Source: Subdoligranulum variabile
GTDB taxonomy: Bacteria; Bacillota; Clostridia; Oscillospirales; Ruminococcaceae
Direction: 5' to 3'
Assembly: GCA_003343905.1 (NCBI GenBank)
Contig: QAKI01000010.1
Coordinates: 1-24,489, forward strand
DNA: 24,489 nt
The translations under genes and the position numbers were made by a program. Positions 6,595 to 13,594 of this stretch are shown here, in pieces. The first letter of the stretch is position 1. Each line of letters starts with the position of its first letter. The notes under the pieces were generated by a model. It worked only from the letters and a program-made list of their open reading frames with translations. It was not told where the DNA came from and did no database searches.

Positions 6595-7365
6595 TTAGCC
6601 GGTTATTGCACAAGGGTTTTCTTCGCGTCCCATTTCGCCTTTGAAAAAGCACTCAAACCCAAGCAATGTTTGAAACCCAGCATCGCTAATACGTTCGGCC
6701 AGATTCGGCTCCTTCCCGAAATTGCTGAGCCCCATCAGCGATGCATCGTCATCGTACCCGCCGTCGTCGTCATAGTCATCCCACGGCATGTCGTGTTTTG
6801 TTTGCGTGGGTTGATGACTCGAAGTAACCATTGCTTGTTTGACAGGCGGGATCAGGCATACACGACACCCGACACGATGCGCGTATTCGACCGTCATCTT
6901 CGTCCCGCCTTCCTTCCCATCGAAGCAAGCGAGCAGCAGATCTGCCTGCTCGACCATGTAGCGATTGCGAGAGAAGAAGCAACTCTTACTGTATTCGTGG
7001 GAGATCACAGTGACCATATCCGCCGCATCGATGCAGCGCTGCCACCGCGCCTGCTCCTCAGATGGCCACTTGCTCGCCTGCCTCTCGTAAGGGATTGCGA
7101 TTTCCAGCGTCAGGTCAGGGTATTGAGCTTTCAGGTCAAGAACGGCCTCCGCCGCCATCATGTCCATGCCTTGGGCTCCGCCTGAGATCATATGCAGATA
7201 CCCCTGCAGCACCAATACCTCAATGGTTTCCCGCAGTCTTTTCTTGAAGTCAAGGCACAGCGGTGACTGTTCATCATACCCGAACGGCATCTTGGCAGGT
7301 CTATAGCCCGTAAAGGCGCAACGTAGAGCGTTCTTAGCCGGTAACCGACGTGTGGTATTCTCCAT
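6595..7365 (-). CDS. SLOG-family protein with acidic C-terminal extension, second copy
   Basis: A 256-aa protein. Residues 14-27 (ALRCAFTGYRPAKM), 60-68 (ISGGAQGMD) and the FDGKEGGTKMTVEYAHRVG segment mark a DUF1273-type SLOG domain. The last 75 residues are extra: a linker, the acidic run DDYDDDGGYDDD, and a segment ending FECFFKGEMGREENP. The extension is absent from the other SLOG copy and suggests a partner-binding tail. The ATG at 7365 is preferred (AGAGG eight bases upstream); a GTG at 7374 overlapping the previous stop is possible. It is last in a minus-strand operon with a LexA-type protein and a conserved small protein. Confidence 0.82.
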   Translation of the reverse strand: MENTTRRLPAKNALRCAFTGYRPAKMPFGYDEQSPLCLDFKKRLRETIEVLVLQGYLHMISGGAQGMDMMAAEAVLDLKAQYPDLTLEIAIPYERQASKWPSEEQARWQRCIDAADMVTVISHEYSKSCFFSRNRYMVEQADLLLACFDGKEGGTKMTVEYAHRVGCRVCLIPPVKQAMVTSSHQPTQTKHDMPWDDYDDDGGYDDDASLMGLSNFGKEPNLAERISDAGFQTLLGFECFFKGEMGREENPCAITG

Positions 7366-7370
7366 CTCGT

Positions 7371-7769
7371 TCACCTCTTTGCTGTTTGTACATGCACGAC
7401 CTCGATTGCTTCTGCGGAGACCGGCGTGATTTGGTTCTGATGGTTGTCCGATACCATCGCGATAACGCTCATGGGGTAAGCCCCTTCGGGGAAGCGAAAC
7501 TTACACTTCAGGAGTAAGCATCCATCGCTTTCATCGATGGGCGACTCTGCTTCCTCGACCACATGGATGCTTCGCGGCGACCCGGGAATGGATGAGACCA
7601 GCCCTGCCTTGGACATGCGTGACAAGTATCCGACAACCGTTGAAGTGGAACTCAGCCCCACGGCACGCCCGATCTCCCGTATCGTTGGCCCGAAACCTTT
7701 CTCGGCAGTAAATGATTGGATGAACAAGAGAATCTGGGTGGTCTTTCCACCGTCTACAGCTTTGGGCAT
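7371..7769 (-). CDS. LexA N-terminal-type winged-helix regulator
   Basis: A 132-aa protein with a LexA-like DNA-binding domain at about 8-70: KTTQILLFIQSFTAEKGFGP, then TIREIGRAVGLSSTSTVVGY and SRMSKAGLV. The C-terminal half (KCKFRFPEGAYPMSVIAMV and beyond) lacks the Ser-Lys dyad of a LexA peptidase, so it cannot self-cleave; it may sense something else or act as a plain regulator. The ATG at 7769 has GAGGTGATC upstream and lies 11 bases after the preceding gene's stop. It overlaps or abuts the SLOG gene downstream. Confidence 0.8.
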   Translation of the reverse strand: MPKAVDGGKTTQILLFIQSFTAEKGFGPTIREIGRAVGLSSTSTVVGYLSRMSKAGLVSSIPGSPRSIHVVEEAESPIDESDGCLLLKCKFRFPEGAYPMSVIAMVSDNHQNQITPVSAEAIEVVHVQTAKR

Positions 7770-7780
7770 CTTTGATCACC

Positions 7781-8065
7781 TCATTCTCTGCCTTCAACGA
7801 ACCAACGACCAACTTTAGGCGATCCGGTTTCCGTACTGTGCTCAAAGAACAGTTGCCTTTCCTGCCCGTGCATACTCACTTTGTAACGGTCGCCTTGACC
7901 CCCAGCCTTTTCGGCATGCGCAGGGCGAATATCCAATACCTTATCAATCTCATACGAGCGTCCGTCCTTCCATGTGAGCATGTGCGGGATCATCCTTCCG
8001 GATGAGTCGAATCGTACATCCACATTTACATAGATACGTTTGTACACTTCTGATGCCTGTGCCAT
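7781..8065 (-). CDS. Conserved small hypothetical protein
   Basis: A 94-aa protein that I do not assign to a named function. It reads as a beta-rich fold (VYKRIYVNVDVRFDSSGRMI, LTWKDGRSYEIDKVLDIRPA, DRYKVSMHGQERQLFFEH), a pattern I recall in small proteins found near Y-family polymerases in Clostridia elements. The ATG at 8065 has GGAGGTG eight bases upstream. It is first of three same-strand genes with 11-base and near-zero gaps. No signal peptide or membrane segment. Confidence 0.75.
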   Translation of the reverse strand: MAQASEVYKRIYVNVDVRFDSSGRMIPHMLTWKDGRSYEIDKVLDIRPAHAEKAGGQGDRYKVSMHGQERQLFFEHSTETGSPKVGRWFVEGRE

Positions 8066-8132
8066 TCCAACACCTCCAAAAAGGGTAAACTTAATAAGCC
8101 TGTTGTCCAGGCGAATTTCAAACGGTTATCGG

Positions 8133-9020
8133 TTACTCAATTTCGTCTGCAAAAACTTCAAGGAGATCAGCCGTCTCCGCTTTTGTCGCCAGATCACCTT
8201 CCGGCACCAGCCCGACGACACGACCAAAGATGCGAGCGTTATCGTCCTCCGTCACATGAATAACATCATAGGACGGATTGATCGAATGCAGCCCGTCTTT
8301 CTCGTATATCTTCACATAAGGAACGCCGGAGGCCATGCACGCGACAATATCGCCGTACTGAAGATTGTCCACATCAACCCGCTCGACAAACACAAGAGAG
8401 CCGTTCGGATAATCGGGCTCCATGCTCTCGCCGTTGACCGGGAAAACATCGTCAGATTGGCAGGCCTCGCGGCTGACGCGAACAAAAACGGGATAAGCAT
8501 CGGGATCATCATCAACAGGCGCGCCGAAACCTGCAGCCAGTCCCAGATCATGACCGACCAGACGACAGAACGACTTCCGGTAGTTCTCCCTCCGCGCTTC
8601 TTCCTGACTCTCAAGAATCGCATCGACTGCTTTCATCAAGAGCTTTTTGTTTGGCGGCGTCATGGAGCGATACCCATCAATGACAGATTGCTCGTTACCG
8701 GAGAGCGTTGAGTGGCTGGGTATCTCGAAGAACGCTTCGACCGGCATGTTGAGCGTCTTGCACAGGATCGGCACCAGCGTGATATCTGGGCGCGACACAC
8801 CGCGCTCCCAGTTACTAATGGCATTCCCTGTCAGGCCGCAGGCTTGGCCTACTTGCCCTTGTTCCAAATTCGCTTTTAGCCTGTAGTTCCTGATAATACT
8901 GCCGAAAGCTATGCTGGGCTTCGCGGTTGCTTTCTTGCCGGGAAACTGAAGAACACCTCCGTCGTCCTTCGTCACTTCGACTACACCATCCTTCCGTAAG
9001 AGGCTGCTTACCTCACTCAT
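8133..9020 (-). CDS. CI/LexA-like repressor: XRE HTH plus S24 self-cleaving peptidase
   Basis: A 295-aa repressor. An XRE HTH spans about 38-95 (FGSIIRNYRLKANLEQGQVG, GNAISNWERGVSRPD). The C-terminal S24 peptidase shows a cleavage site Ala163-Gly164 (LAAGFG), nucleophile Ser199 in GESMEPDY, and Lys237 in PYVKIYEKDG; the 36- and 38-residue spacings fit LexA/CI proteins. It should self-cleave when RecA is activated, linking the element to DNA damage. The promoter at 9027-9055 would start transcription at or next to the ATG at 9020, and no Shine-Dalgarno exists, so the message is probably leaderless, like lambda cI. An ATG at 9026 is an alternative. A Y-family polymerase lies divergently. Confidence 0.9.
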   Translation of the reverse strand: MSEVSSLLRKDGVVEVTKDDGGVLQFPGKKATAKPSIAFGSIIRNYRLKANLEQGQVGQACGLTGNAISNWERGVSRPDITLVPILCKTLNMPVEAFFEIPSHSTLSGNEQSVIDGYRSMTPPNKKLLMKAVDAILESQEEARRENYRKSFCRLVGHDLGLAAGFGAPVDDDPDAYPVFVRVSREACQSDDVFPVNGESMEPDYPNGSLVFVERVDVDNLQYGDIVACMASGVPYVKIYEKDGLHSINPSYDVIHVTEDDNARIFGRVVGLVPEGDLATKAETADLLEVFADEIE

Positions 9021-9026
9021 GTACAT

Positions 9027-9055
9027 AGCATATCACAAGAATCTGCGCATGTAAA
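9027..9055 (-). promoter_or_regulatory. Promoter of the S24 repressor (leaderless)
   Basis: TTTACA (9055-9050), a 17-base spacer and TATGCT (9032-9027) preceded by TGA (extended -10). The start is expected about seven bases on, at 9020, the A of the repressor ATG. Bases 9047-9024 closely match the promoter of the divergent polymerase gene. Confidence 0.65.
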
Positions 9056-9160
9056 TACCAAACCCAAGATTTGTTGAGTGAAGTTTTAGGACACACCGTG
9101 ATTTCGGCGTAAATCCCCATGAAATCGAACAGGAATGTTTTTTGCCGCAACCATGTTCGC

Positions 9161-9190
9161 TTGAATACACGCAGTTTCTTGTGATACGAT
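9161..9190 (+). promoter_or_regulatory. Promoter of the Y-family polymerase gene
   Basis: TTGAAT (9161-9166), an 18-base spacer and TACGAT (9185-9190) preceded by TGA. The region 9170-9192 shares the string TTCTTGTGATA and its flanks with the repressor promoter in inverted orientation, so both probably carry the same operator. Confidence 0.6.
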
Positions 9191-9201
9191 ACAGGAGCTT
9201 C

Positions 9202-9219
9202 TTTCCCACCGGTGGGAAA
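9202..9219. repeat. 18-bp perfect palindrome in the polymerase leader
   Basis: TTTCCCACC followed directly by GGTGGGAAA, with no spacer, about 5-10 bases after the predicted start of transcription. With no loop it suits a protein-binding operator more than an RNA hairpin. Confidence 0.7.
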
Positions 9220-9252
9220 TTGATGCAATGAACAGAAAGGTGGCGATAGTTC

Positions 9253-10494
9253 TTGGAGCGGGTGATCCTCCACATCGACATGAACAAGTTCTACGCGACC
9301 GTCGAACAGATGCTGAATCCGGCTCTGAGAAACAAGGCCATTGCGGTATGCGGCAGTGCAGAGGAACATCACGGTATCGTCCTAACCGCCAGTGCGGAGG
9401 CAAAGGCTAAAGGCGTGAAGACCGGTATGGCAAACTGGGAGGCTCGGCAAGCCTGTCCCGGGTTGATTGTGATTCCACCACACTACGATCAATATGTGAA
9501 ATACTCAAAGCTGGCGCGCGAGATTTACCATCGGTACGCTGACTGCGTTGAGCCGTATGGCATGGACGAGTGTTGGGCGGACATCTCCCAGCTTTGCCGT
9601 TCCTTCACGGACGCGGAGGCGATAGCCAACGAAATCCGAGAGACGATCAAGAATGAGCTTGGTCTCACCGTGTCTATCGGCGTTTCCTTTAACAAGGTGC
9701 TTGCGAAACTGGGCAGCGACATGAAGAAGCCGGATGCTGTCACGGTTTTGCCGCCGGACGCATGGAAGGAACGCGTGTGGTGCCTGCCTGCATCCGACCT
9801 GCTCTACGTTGGCACACATACAATGCGGAAGCTCATGGACAGGGCGATCTACACCATTGGCGACCTTGCCAACTATCCTGTTGATGGTTTGAGCTACATG
9901 TTCGGGAAGAATGGTATCATGCTATGGCGTTACGCGAACGGGATGGACGCAGCCAGCGTGATGCCCAAGGACTATGAGCCAACCGTGAAGAGCGTCAGTC
10001 GCGGGATAACCTGCAGCTGTAATCTGAAGACATCGGAGGAAGTCTGGAAAGTCATGCTGGCGCTATCACAGGATGTCGGGCATCAGCTTCGGGAGTACGG
10101 CCTTGCTGCTACTGGCGTTCGGGTCTACATCCGCGAGAGCGATATTCATCGCGGTCTGTGTAAGCAGCGCCGGATTATTTATCCGACGCAAAGCCCGATG
10201 GAAATCGCTCAGGCAGCCAGAATCCTATTTCTCGATAACTACGGGTGGGTTAATCCCGTCCGGTCAGTCTGCGTCAGCACCTACGAGCTTGTCCCACGGG
10301 ACAGTCCTTTCCAAGTCAACCTGTTCGAGGATGCGAATGCCCGTGTGCGGCGGCAGAAACTGGACGATTGCATCGACGACATCCGAAGGCGCTTCGGAAA
10401 ACGCTCAATCTACGCTGCTTCCCTCATGGGCGATCTACACATGCCGGATGACGGTCGCCATGAGGTTCAAATGCCCGGCATGATGTACGGCTAA
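9253..10494 (+). CDS. Y-family (DinB/UmuC-type) translesion DNA polymerase
   Basis: A 413-aa Y-family polymerase that copies damaged DNA. Catalytic acidic residues are Asp9 (ILHIDMNKFYA) and Asp105-Glu106 (PYGMDECWADIS). TASAEAKAKGVKTGM and SIGVSFNKVLAKLGSDMKKP are finger/palm signatures, followed by helix-hairpin-helix-type thumb and little-finger segments to YELVPRDSPFQVNLFED. Length fits the UmuC/UvrX branch. TTG at 9253 is used: AAAGGTGG lies nine bases upstream, and the next in-frame GTG (9262) lacks a well-placed site. The divergent S24 repressor and shared operator suggest SOS-type induction. A small zinc-ribbon gene follows. Confidence 0.92.
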   Translation: MERVILHIDMNKFYATVEQMLNPALRNKAIAVCGSAEEHHGIVLTASAEAKAKGVKTGMANWEARQACPGLIVIPPHYDQYVKYSKLAREIYHRYADCVEPYGMDECWADISQLCRSFTDAEAIANEIRETIKNELGLTVSIGVSFNKVLAKLGSDMKKPDAVTVLPPDAWKERVWCLPASDLLYVGTHTMRKLMDRAIYTIGDLANYPVDGLSYMFGKNGIMLWRYANGMDAASVMPKDYEPTVKSVSRGITCSCNLKTSEEVWKVMLALSQDVGHQLREYGLAATGVRVYIRESDIHRGLCKQRRIIYPTQSPMEIAQAARILFLDNYGWVNPVRSVCVSTYELVPRDSPFQVNLFEDANARVRRQKLDDCIDDIRRRFGKRSIYAASLMGDLHMPDDGRHEVQMPGMMYG

Positions 10495-10564
10495 ACGACA
10501 GTGAAAGGGAAATAAAGGAGGGATTCTGTCTGATCAATGTGTCTGCGAGGAGGGAAATTGATTG

Positions 10565-10795
10565 ATGAGCACAGTGTATCGGCGCATCTACACCGTTAGC
10601 GACCTGAGCAAGATGAAGCTCAAAGGGAAACCCCGGTGTCCATATTGCGAGCGTCCAGTCAGCTTTGTTTATGCTGATATGCCGCAGGGGCACATCAGCC
10701 AGCGATGTCCCAATTGCGGTCATCAGGTGCTGGTGGATGTGGGCAGTATGACAGTGCATAAGGTCATATCGGCGACCAAGACGCAAGCGGAATAG
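10565..10795 (+). CDS. Small zinc-ribbon protein
   Basis: A 76-aa protein with two CxxC knuckles, CPYC at 25-28 and CPNC near 48-51, forming a zinc ribbon between beta-like strands (VSFVYADMPQGHISQRCPNC, HQVLVDVG). Its role is unknown; such proteins are common in phage early regions. ATG 10565 follows GAGGAGGG by about ten bases; the TTG just before it is an alternative. Upstream, an 11-codon frame starting at CTG 10530 behind AAAGGAGGG ends in TGATG overlapping this start, so a coupling leader is possible. It probably shares the polymerase transcript and ends at the strong terminator at 10885. Confidence 0.75.
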   Translation: MSTVYRRIYTVSDLSKMKLKGKPRCPYCERPVSFVYADMPQGHISQRCPNCGHQVLVDVGSMTVHKVISATKTQAE

Positions 10796-10884
10796 CTACA
10801 ACAACACTACCGAGCTCAGGGGCCACCATGCCATGCCGTCATCCAGCGGTATAGGCAAAAACAGATAGTATGAGCCACCGAATT

Positions 10885-10950
10885 GCCGGAGTAGACCATT
10901 TGAATGTGATGAACCAAATTCATCCACAAATGGCTTACTCCGGCTTTTTT
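10885..10950 (+). terminator. Strong branched rho-independent terminator
   Basis: GCCGGAGTA..CCATTTG (10885-10902) pairs with CAAATGG..TACTCCGGC (10927-10944), interrupted by one 2-base mismatch, and TTTTTT follows at 10945-10950. The apical part holds an inner GATGAA/TTCATC hairpin (10908-10913/10919-10924). It ends the polymerase/zinc-ribbon transcript. Confidence 0.88.
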
Positions 10951-11012
10951 CGTTAACCGGCTTCACGCGTTCATGCGGTTTCGTTCAAATGGCCTGTGAA
11001 GTTTCCAAACAA

Positions 11013-11165
11013 GGCAGAGGGAAAAATCCCTCGCCATAACTGTACGGCTTGATCCCGCCGGGTCGCTCCCGGCAGAAGTTCCCGATCAGGCTGGAAGACA
11101 AAAGCACCGCGCTTGGGAAGGCGCAGGTGCAGCCGATGAGGGCTAAACCTTCATTTCGCGGCTGC
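11013..11165 (+). ncRNA. Candidate structured RNA between terminator and second sigma-like gene
   Basis: This stretch has no supported gene but holds consecutive stems: GGC-GAGGG/CCCTC-GCC (11013-11035); CTTGATC/GATCAGG (11048-11054/11084-11090) enclosing GCCGGG/CCCGGC (11057-11062/11068-11073); GCACC-GCGC/GCGC-GGTGC (11104-11130, one bulged A); and GCAGCC/GGCTGC (11129-11134/11160-11165). The last two compete for two bases. It lies after a strong terminator and before a structured leader, so it is either a stand-alone RNA or part of a long 5' leader. No clear promoter was found. Called from manual pairing only. Confidence 0.4.
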
Positions 11166-11198
11166 CCCTCTTTGGTGCGCCCATAAATGAACTGGTTT

Positions 11199-11230
11199 GC
11201 TCCCTCATCGCAGGAAAGCGTTGAGGGAGC
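11199..11230 (+). promoter_or_regulatory. Leader hairpin before the second sigma-like gene
   Basis: GCTCCCTCA (11199-11207) pairs perfectly with TGAGGGAGC (11222-11230), with an inner CGC/GCG. The core CCTCATCGC...TTGAGG is shared with 4646-4661 in the other leader. Downstream, CTCCTCG near 11251 can pair with CGAGAGGAG (about 11272-11280), which contains the Shine-Dalgarno, while TCGG/CCGA forms the inner stem. Confidence 0.5.
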
Positions 11231-11288
11231 TTCATTTCTGCCTCCTCGCGCTTTCGGACAAAAGCCGACAACGAGAGGAGAAAGAAAA

Positions 11289-11837
11289 ATGAAAACTCGG
11301 AAAACCCCAATGGACAAGCGTATGACCTATTCCTACATGGACGCAGAAGGCAAAGTGGTAACTCTCTACCCCGGCAAGGACGGCGTGACTGAAGCCGACA
11401 TCAAACGGCTACACGCTTTCGATGATGCAGAAGTCTACCAAAACCTCAAAGCAGCACATCGCTACGTGAACCCAGAAGAAAAAGCAGCAATGACGGCATG
11501 GCGTGCAGCCCATCCCGGCGAACCGGAGCCGTCATCGTGGCAGCTGTGGAACGCTCCACTTTCATCTGTGTGCGGTGGAGAAGATGATTCCGAGGACAAA
11601 GGGCATCTTGCACTGCGTGCTTGGTCAATCGCCCAGCCAGATCAGCCCTCTGGTCGCGTAGAGAGTGTTCGTGATTACATTACCTCCCTTTCTGAGTACC
11701 AACAGAGGCTGTACCGCCTTTATTTCATCGAGGGCATGAAGCAATCGGAAATCGCGGACGTTCTCGGCAAAGGTCGCCCTGCCATCAGCCGGGCAATTGA
11801 CCGCCTTTGTGAAGCCATTCGGAAAAACTGCAAATAA
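11289..11837 (+). CDS. Sigma-70 region 4-like DNA-binding protein, paralogue 2
   Basis: A 182-aa paralogue of the 4849-5397 protein, with conserved KTP-(M/L)-(D/G)KR-TY, the HPGEPEP-SWQLWN block and a region 4-type HTH (YQQRLYRLYFIEGMKQSEIA, then GKGRPAISRAIDRLCEAIRK). As in its partner, no region 2 is visible. The ATG at 11289 follows GAGAGGAG by eight to nine bases and aligns with the paralogue's start. The protein opens the plus-strand replication block, so it may activate early genes; that is inference. The repeated hairpin element at 11846 follows its stop by nine bases. Confidence 0.8.
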   Translation: MKTRKTPMDKRMTYSYMDAEGKVVTLYPGKDGVTEADIKRLHAFDDAEVYQNLKAAHRYVNPEEKAAMTAWRAAHPGEPEPSSWQLWNAPLSSVCGGEDDSEDKGHLALRAWSIAQPDQPSGRVESVRDYITSLSEYQQRLYRLYFIEGMKQSEIADVLGKGRPAISRAIDRLCEAIRKNCK

Positions 11838-11845
11838 ATCTTCGG

Positions 11846-11901
11846 GCATGTAAACATCCGCCTACTTTTCTTTGACTGGGACATGAGAGGGAGAACCCCT
11901 C
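11846..11901 (+). repeat. Copy A of a repeated leader/intergenic element
   Basis: Starts GCATGTAAAC and includes TTTTCTTTGACTGGGA, then GAGAGGG and GAACC. It matches 16232-16292 in order and spacing over about 50 bases. GAGGG (11887-11891) pairs with CCCTC (11897-11901) around AGAAC. Both copies follow a stop codon by less than ten bases and precede a small gene with a strong Shine-Dalgarno. Confidence 0.7.
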
Positions 11902-11921
11902 CAGAAAGGCAGGTGGTCAAT

Positions 11922-12128
11922 ATGACCCTTAAGCATCGGGTCTGCATCAACGTGACCGACGCGGACGGCAGTCGTGAACGGGTGCTCAAAGGCGGCACGT
12001 TGTCGCTACCCCGGAAGATCGCACGCTGGTTGTTCGGTGAGCCAACCGAAATTTTGGTGCTTACGCCCGGTCAGTCGGTACAGTCGGTGGAGATTCGAGA
12101 GATTGCGGAAGGAGGCGCTGACACATGA
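11922..12128 (+). CDS. Small hypothetical phage protein
   Basis: A 68-aa protein (MTLKHRVCINVTDADGSRER, then LSLPRKIARWLFGEPTEILV). I do not recognise a family. It looks like a small alpha/beta protein with a basic middle and no membrane segment. ATG 11922 is used because AGGCAGGTGG lies just upstream; a longer frame from 11883 would run through the hairpin element. Its TGA overlaps the next ATG (ATGA), so it is coupled to the following gene. Confidence 0.65.
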   Translation: MTLKHRVCINVTDADGSRERVLKGGTLSLPRKIARWLFGEPTEILVLTPGQSVQSVEIREIAEGGADT

Positions 12129-12439
12129 GCAAGATGAGCGAACTGGATATCTGCATCGGTGAACTGAGGACGGCGGCGAACGCCCTGAGCTCAGTGGCGG
12201 ATACGCTTCAGCGATTCTTCTCCACATCCACGAATGAAGCCGAAACGCCCGCGCCGATCACAAAAGAGCAAGTCCGTTCTGTTCTCTCCCAGAAGAGCAC
12301 GGCGGGACACGGCGCTGCAGTGCGTGCGCTGCTGAAGGATTTCGGAGCATCGCAACTGTCGGACGTCGACCCCGCGCAGTACGCCGACCTGATCAACGCG
12401 GCGGCGGCAATCGGCACGGAGGTGCGGCAGGATGGGTAG
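12125..12439 (+). CDS. Small phage early protein, function unknown
   Basis: A 104-aa protein. The N-terminal 30 residues are helical (SELDICIGELRTAANALSSV), followed by a linker and a segment ITKEQVRSVLSQKSTAGHGA, then AVRALLKDFGASQLSDVDP and YADLINAAAAIG. The second half resembles short helical domains found in phage early proteins where the C-terminal part recurs as an 'rRNA biogenesis'-type annotation; that name carries no functional weight. AAGGAGG lies upstream. It overlaps both neighbours (4 bases upstream, 8 downstream), placing it in the replication operon next to DUF2800. Confidence 0.75.
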   Translation: MSKMSELDICIGELRTAANALSSVADTLQRFFSTSTNEAETPAPITKEQVRSVLSQKSTAGHGAAVRALLKDFGASQLSDVDPAQYADLINAAAAIGTEVRQDG

Positions 12440-13550
12440 TCACGCGCTTTTGTCCGCGTCCTCCAGCAAACGCTGGATCGCATGCCCGCCCTCGGCAAGG
12501 CTGTGCGAGCGGTACGAGGATCAAGGCAGCGACTATGCAGCCGAGGGCACCGAAGCACACGCTCTGTGCGAGTACATGCTCAAATCCGCGCTGGGAATGG
12601 AAGCCAGCGACCCGCGCCCGACGTTCAGCCACTACTCTGAGGAAATGAAGGAATGTGCGGAAAACTACACCGCCTTCGCGCTGGAGATCATCGCGGAGAT
12701 TCGCAAGACCTGTAAAGACCCTCAAATCCTCATCGAACAGAAGCTGAACTTCACAGAGTATGTGCCGGGCGGGTATGGCACGGGCGATCTGGTCATCGTA
12801 GGCGACGGTACGCTGTATGTGGTGGATTACAAGCATGGCACCGGGGTGCTTGTGGACGCGGACGGGAACCCGCAGCTACGCCTTTACGGTCTCGGCTCCC
12901 TGCTCCTCTTCGACGGCATCTACGACATCAAGACCGTCAGCATGACGATCTTCCAGCCTCGGCGCGCGAACGTCGCCACAGAAGTCTTGTCGAAAGATGA
13001 CCTCTACCGCTGGGCTGATGAAGTACTGAAACCCGCTGCTGAACGCGCCTTTAAGGGCGAAGGCGAACTCGCCTGTGGCGACTGGTGCCGCTTCTGTAAG
13101 GCGAAAGCCGAATGCCGGAAACGCGCGGAGCAAAACATGGAGCTTGCCCGGTACGACTTCACACTGCCGCCGACGCTGGAGGATGACGAGATCGCCTACA
13201 TTCTCGACAAGCTGGACGACTTTCTGTCGTGGGCAAGCGACATCAAGGAGTACGCGCTGCAGGCCGCGATCAGCGGCACACGCTTTAGCGGTTGGAAGCT
13301 GGTCGAGGGCAGAGCCAATCGTCGCTACACCAATGAGACTGCCATCGCGGACACAGTAACCGCAGCCGGTCTCGACCCCTTTGAACACAAGCTGCTGGGC
13401 ATCACCGCGATGGAGAAACTGCTCGGCAAGAAGCGTTTCGGCGAGATGCTGGGTGCCTATGTGGAACGTCCGCAGGGCAAGCCGACGCTCGTTCCGGAAT
13501 CCGACAATCGTCCCGAGATCAATAACGCGAAGACAGACTTCGCTGACTGA
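12432..13550 (+). CDS. DUF2800 protein, Cas4-like PD-(D/E)XK nuclease
   Basis: A 372-aa phage protein. GTGDLVIVGDGTLYVVDYKHG (117-137) supplies the PD-(D/E)XK core (Asp119, Asp132, Lys134), with EGTEAH near 38-43 and QLRLY at 148-152 as flanking motifs. Cys18 (ACPPS) plus Cys219, Cys222 and Cys228 (CRFCKAKAEC) match the four-cysteine layout of the iron-sulphur cluster in Cas4/AddB-type nucleases. Such enzymes process DNA ends in recombination or replication. It lies directly upstream of the DUF2815 and polymerase genes, an order common in Clostridia phages. ATG 12432 overlaps the preceding stop. Confidence 0.88.
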   Translation: MGSHALLSASSSKRWIACPPSARLCERYEDQGSDYAAEGTEAHALCEYMLKSALGMEASDPRPTFSHYSEEMKECAENYTAFALEIIAEIRKTCKDPQILIEQKLNFTEYVPGGYGTGDLVIVGDGTLYVVDYKHGTGVLVDADGNPQLRLYGLGSLLLFDGIYDIKTVSMTIFQPRRANVATEVLSKDDLYRWADEVLKPAAERAFKGEGELACGDWCRFCKAKAECRKRAEQNMELARYDFTLPPTLEDDEIAYILDKLDDFLSWASDIKEYALQAAISGTRFSGWKLVEGRANRRYTNETAIADTVTAAGLDPFEHKLLGITAMEKLLGKKRFGEMLGAYVERPQGKPTLVPESDNRPEINNAKTDFAD

Positions 13551-13551
13551 G

Positions 13552-13594
13552 GTCAGGCAAGGCCTGACTAACGAGAGCGATTGCTTGCAATCGC
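13552..13594 (+). repeat. Twin hairpins between DUF2800 and DUF2815 genes
   Basis: Two perfect 7-bp stems in a row: GTCAGGC/GCCTGAC (13552-13558/13562-13568) and GCGATTG/CAATCGC (13577-13583/13588-13594). Neither has a T-run, so they are more likely processing or mRNA-stability elements ahead of the abundantly needed DUF2815 protein. Confidence 0.6.

Noticed and set aside
9228..9410. 60-codon frame starting MNRKVAIVLGAG ahead of the Y-family polymerase
   Set aside because: It begins like a Rossmann fold, but the rest is Arg/Gly/Gln-rich out-of-frame translation of the polymerase, and the ribosome site fits the polymerase TTG.
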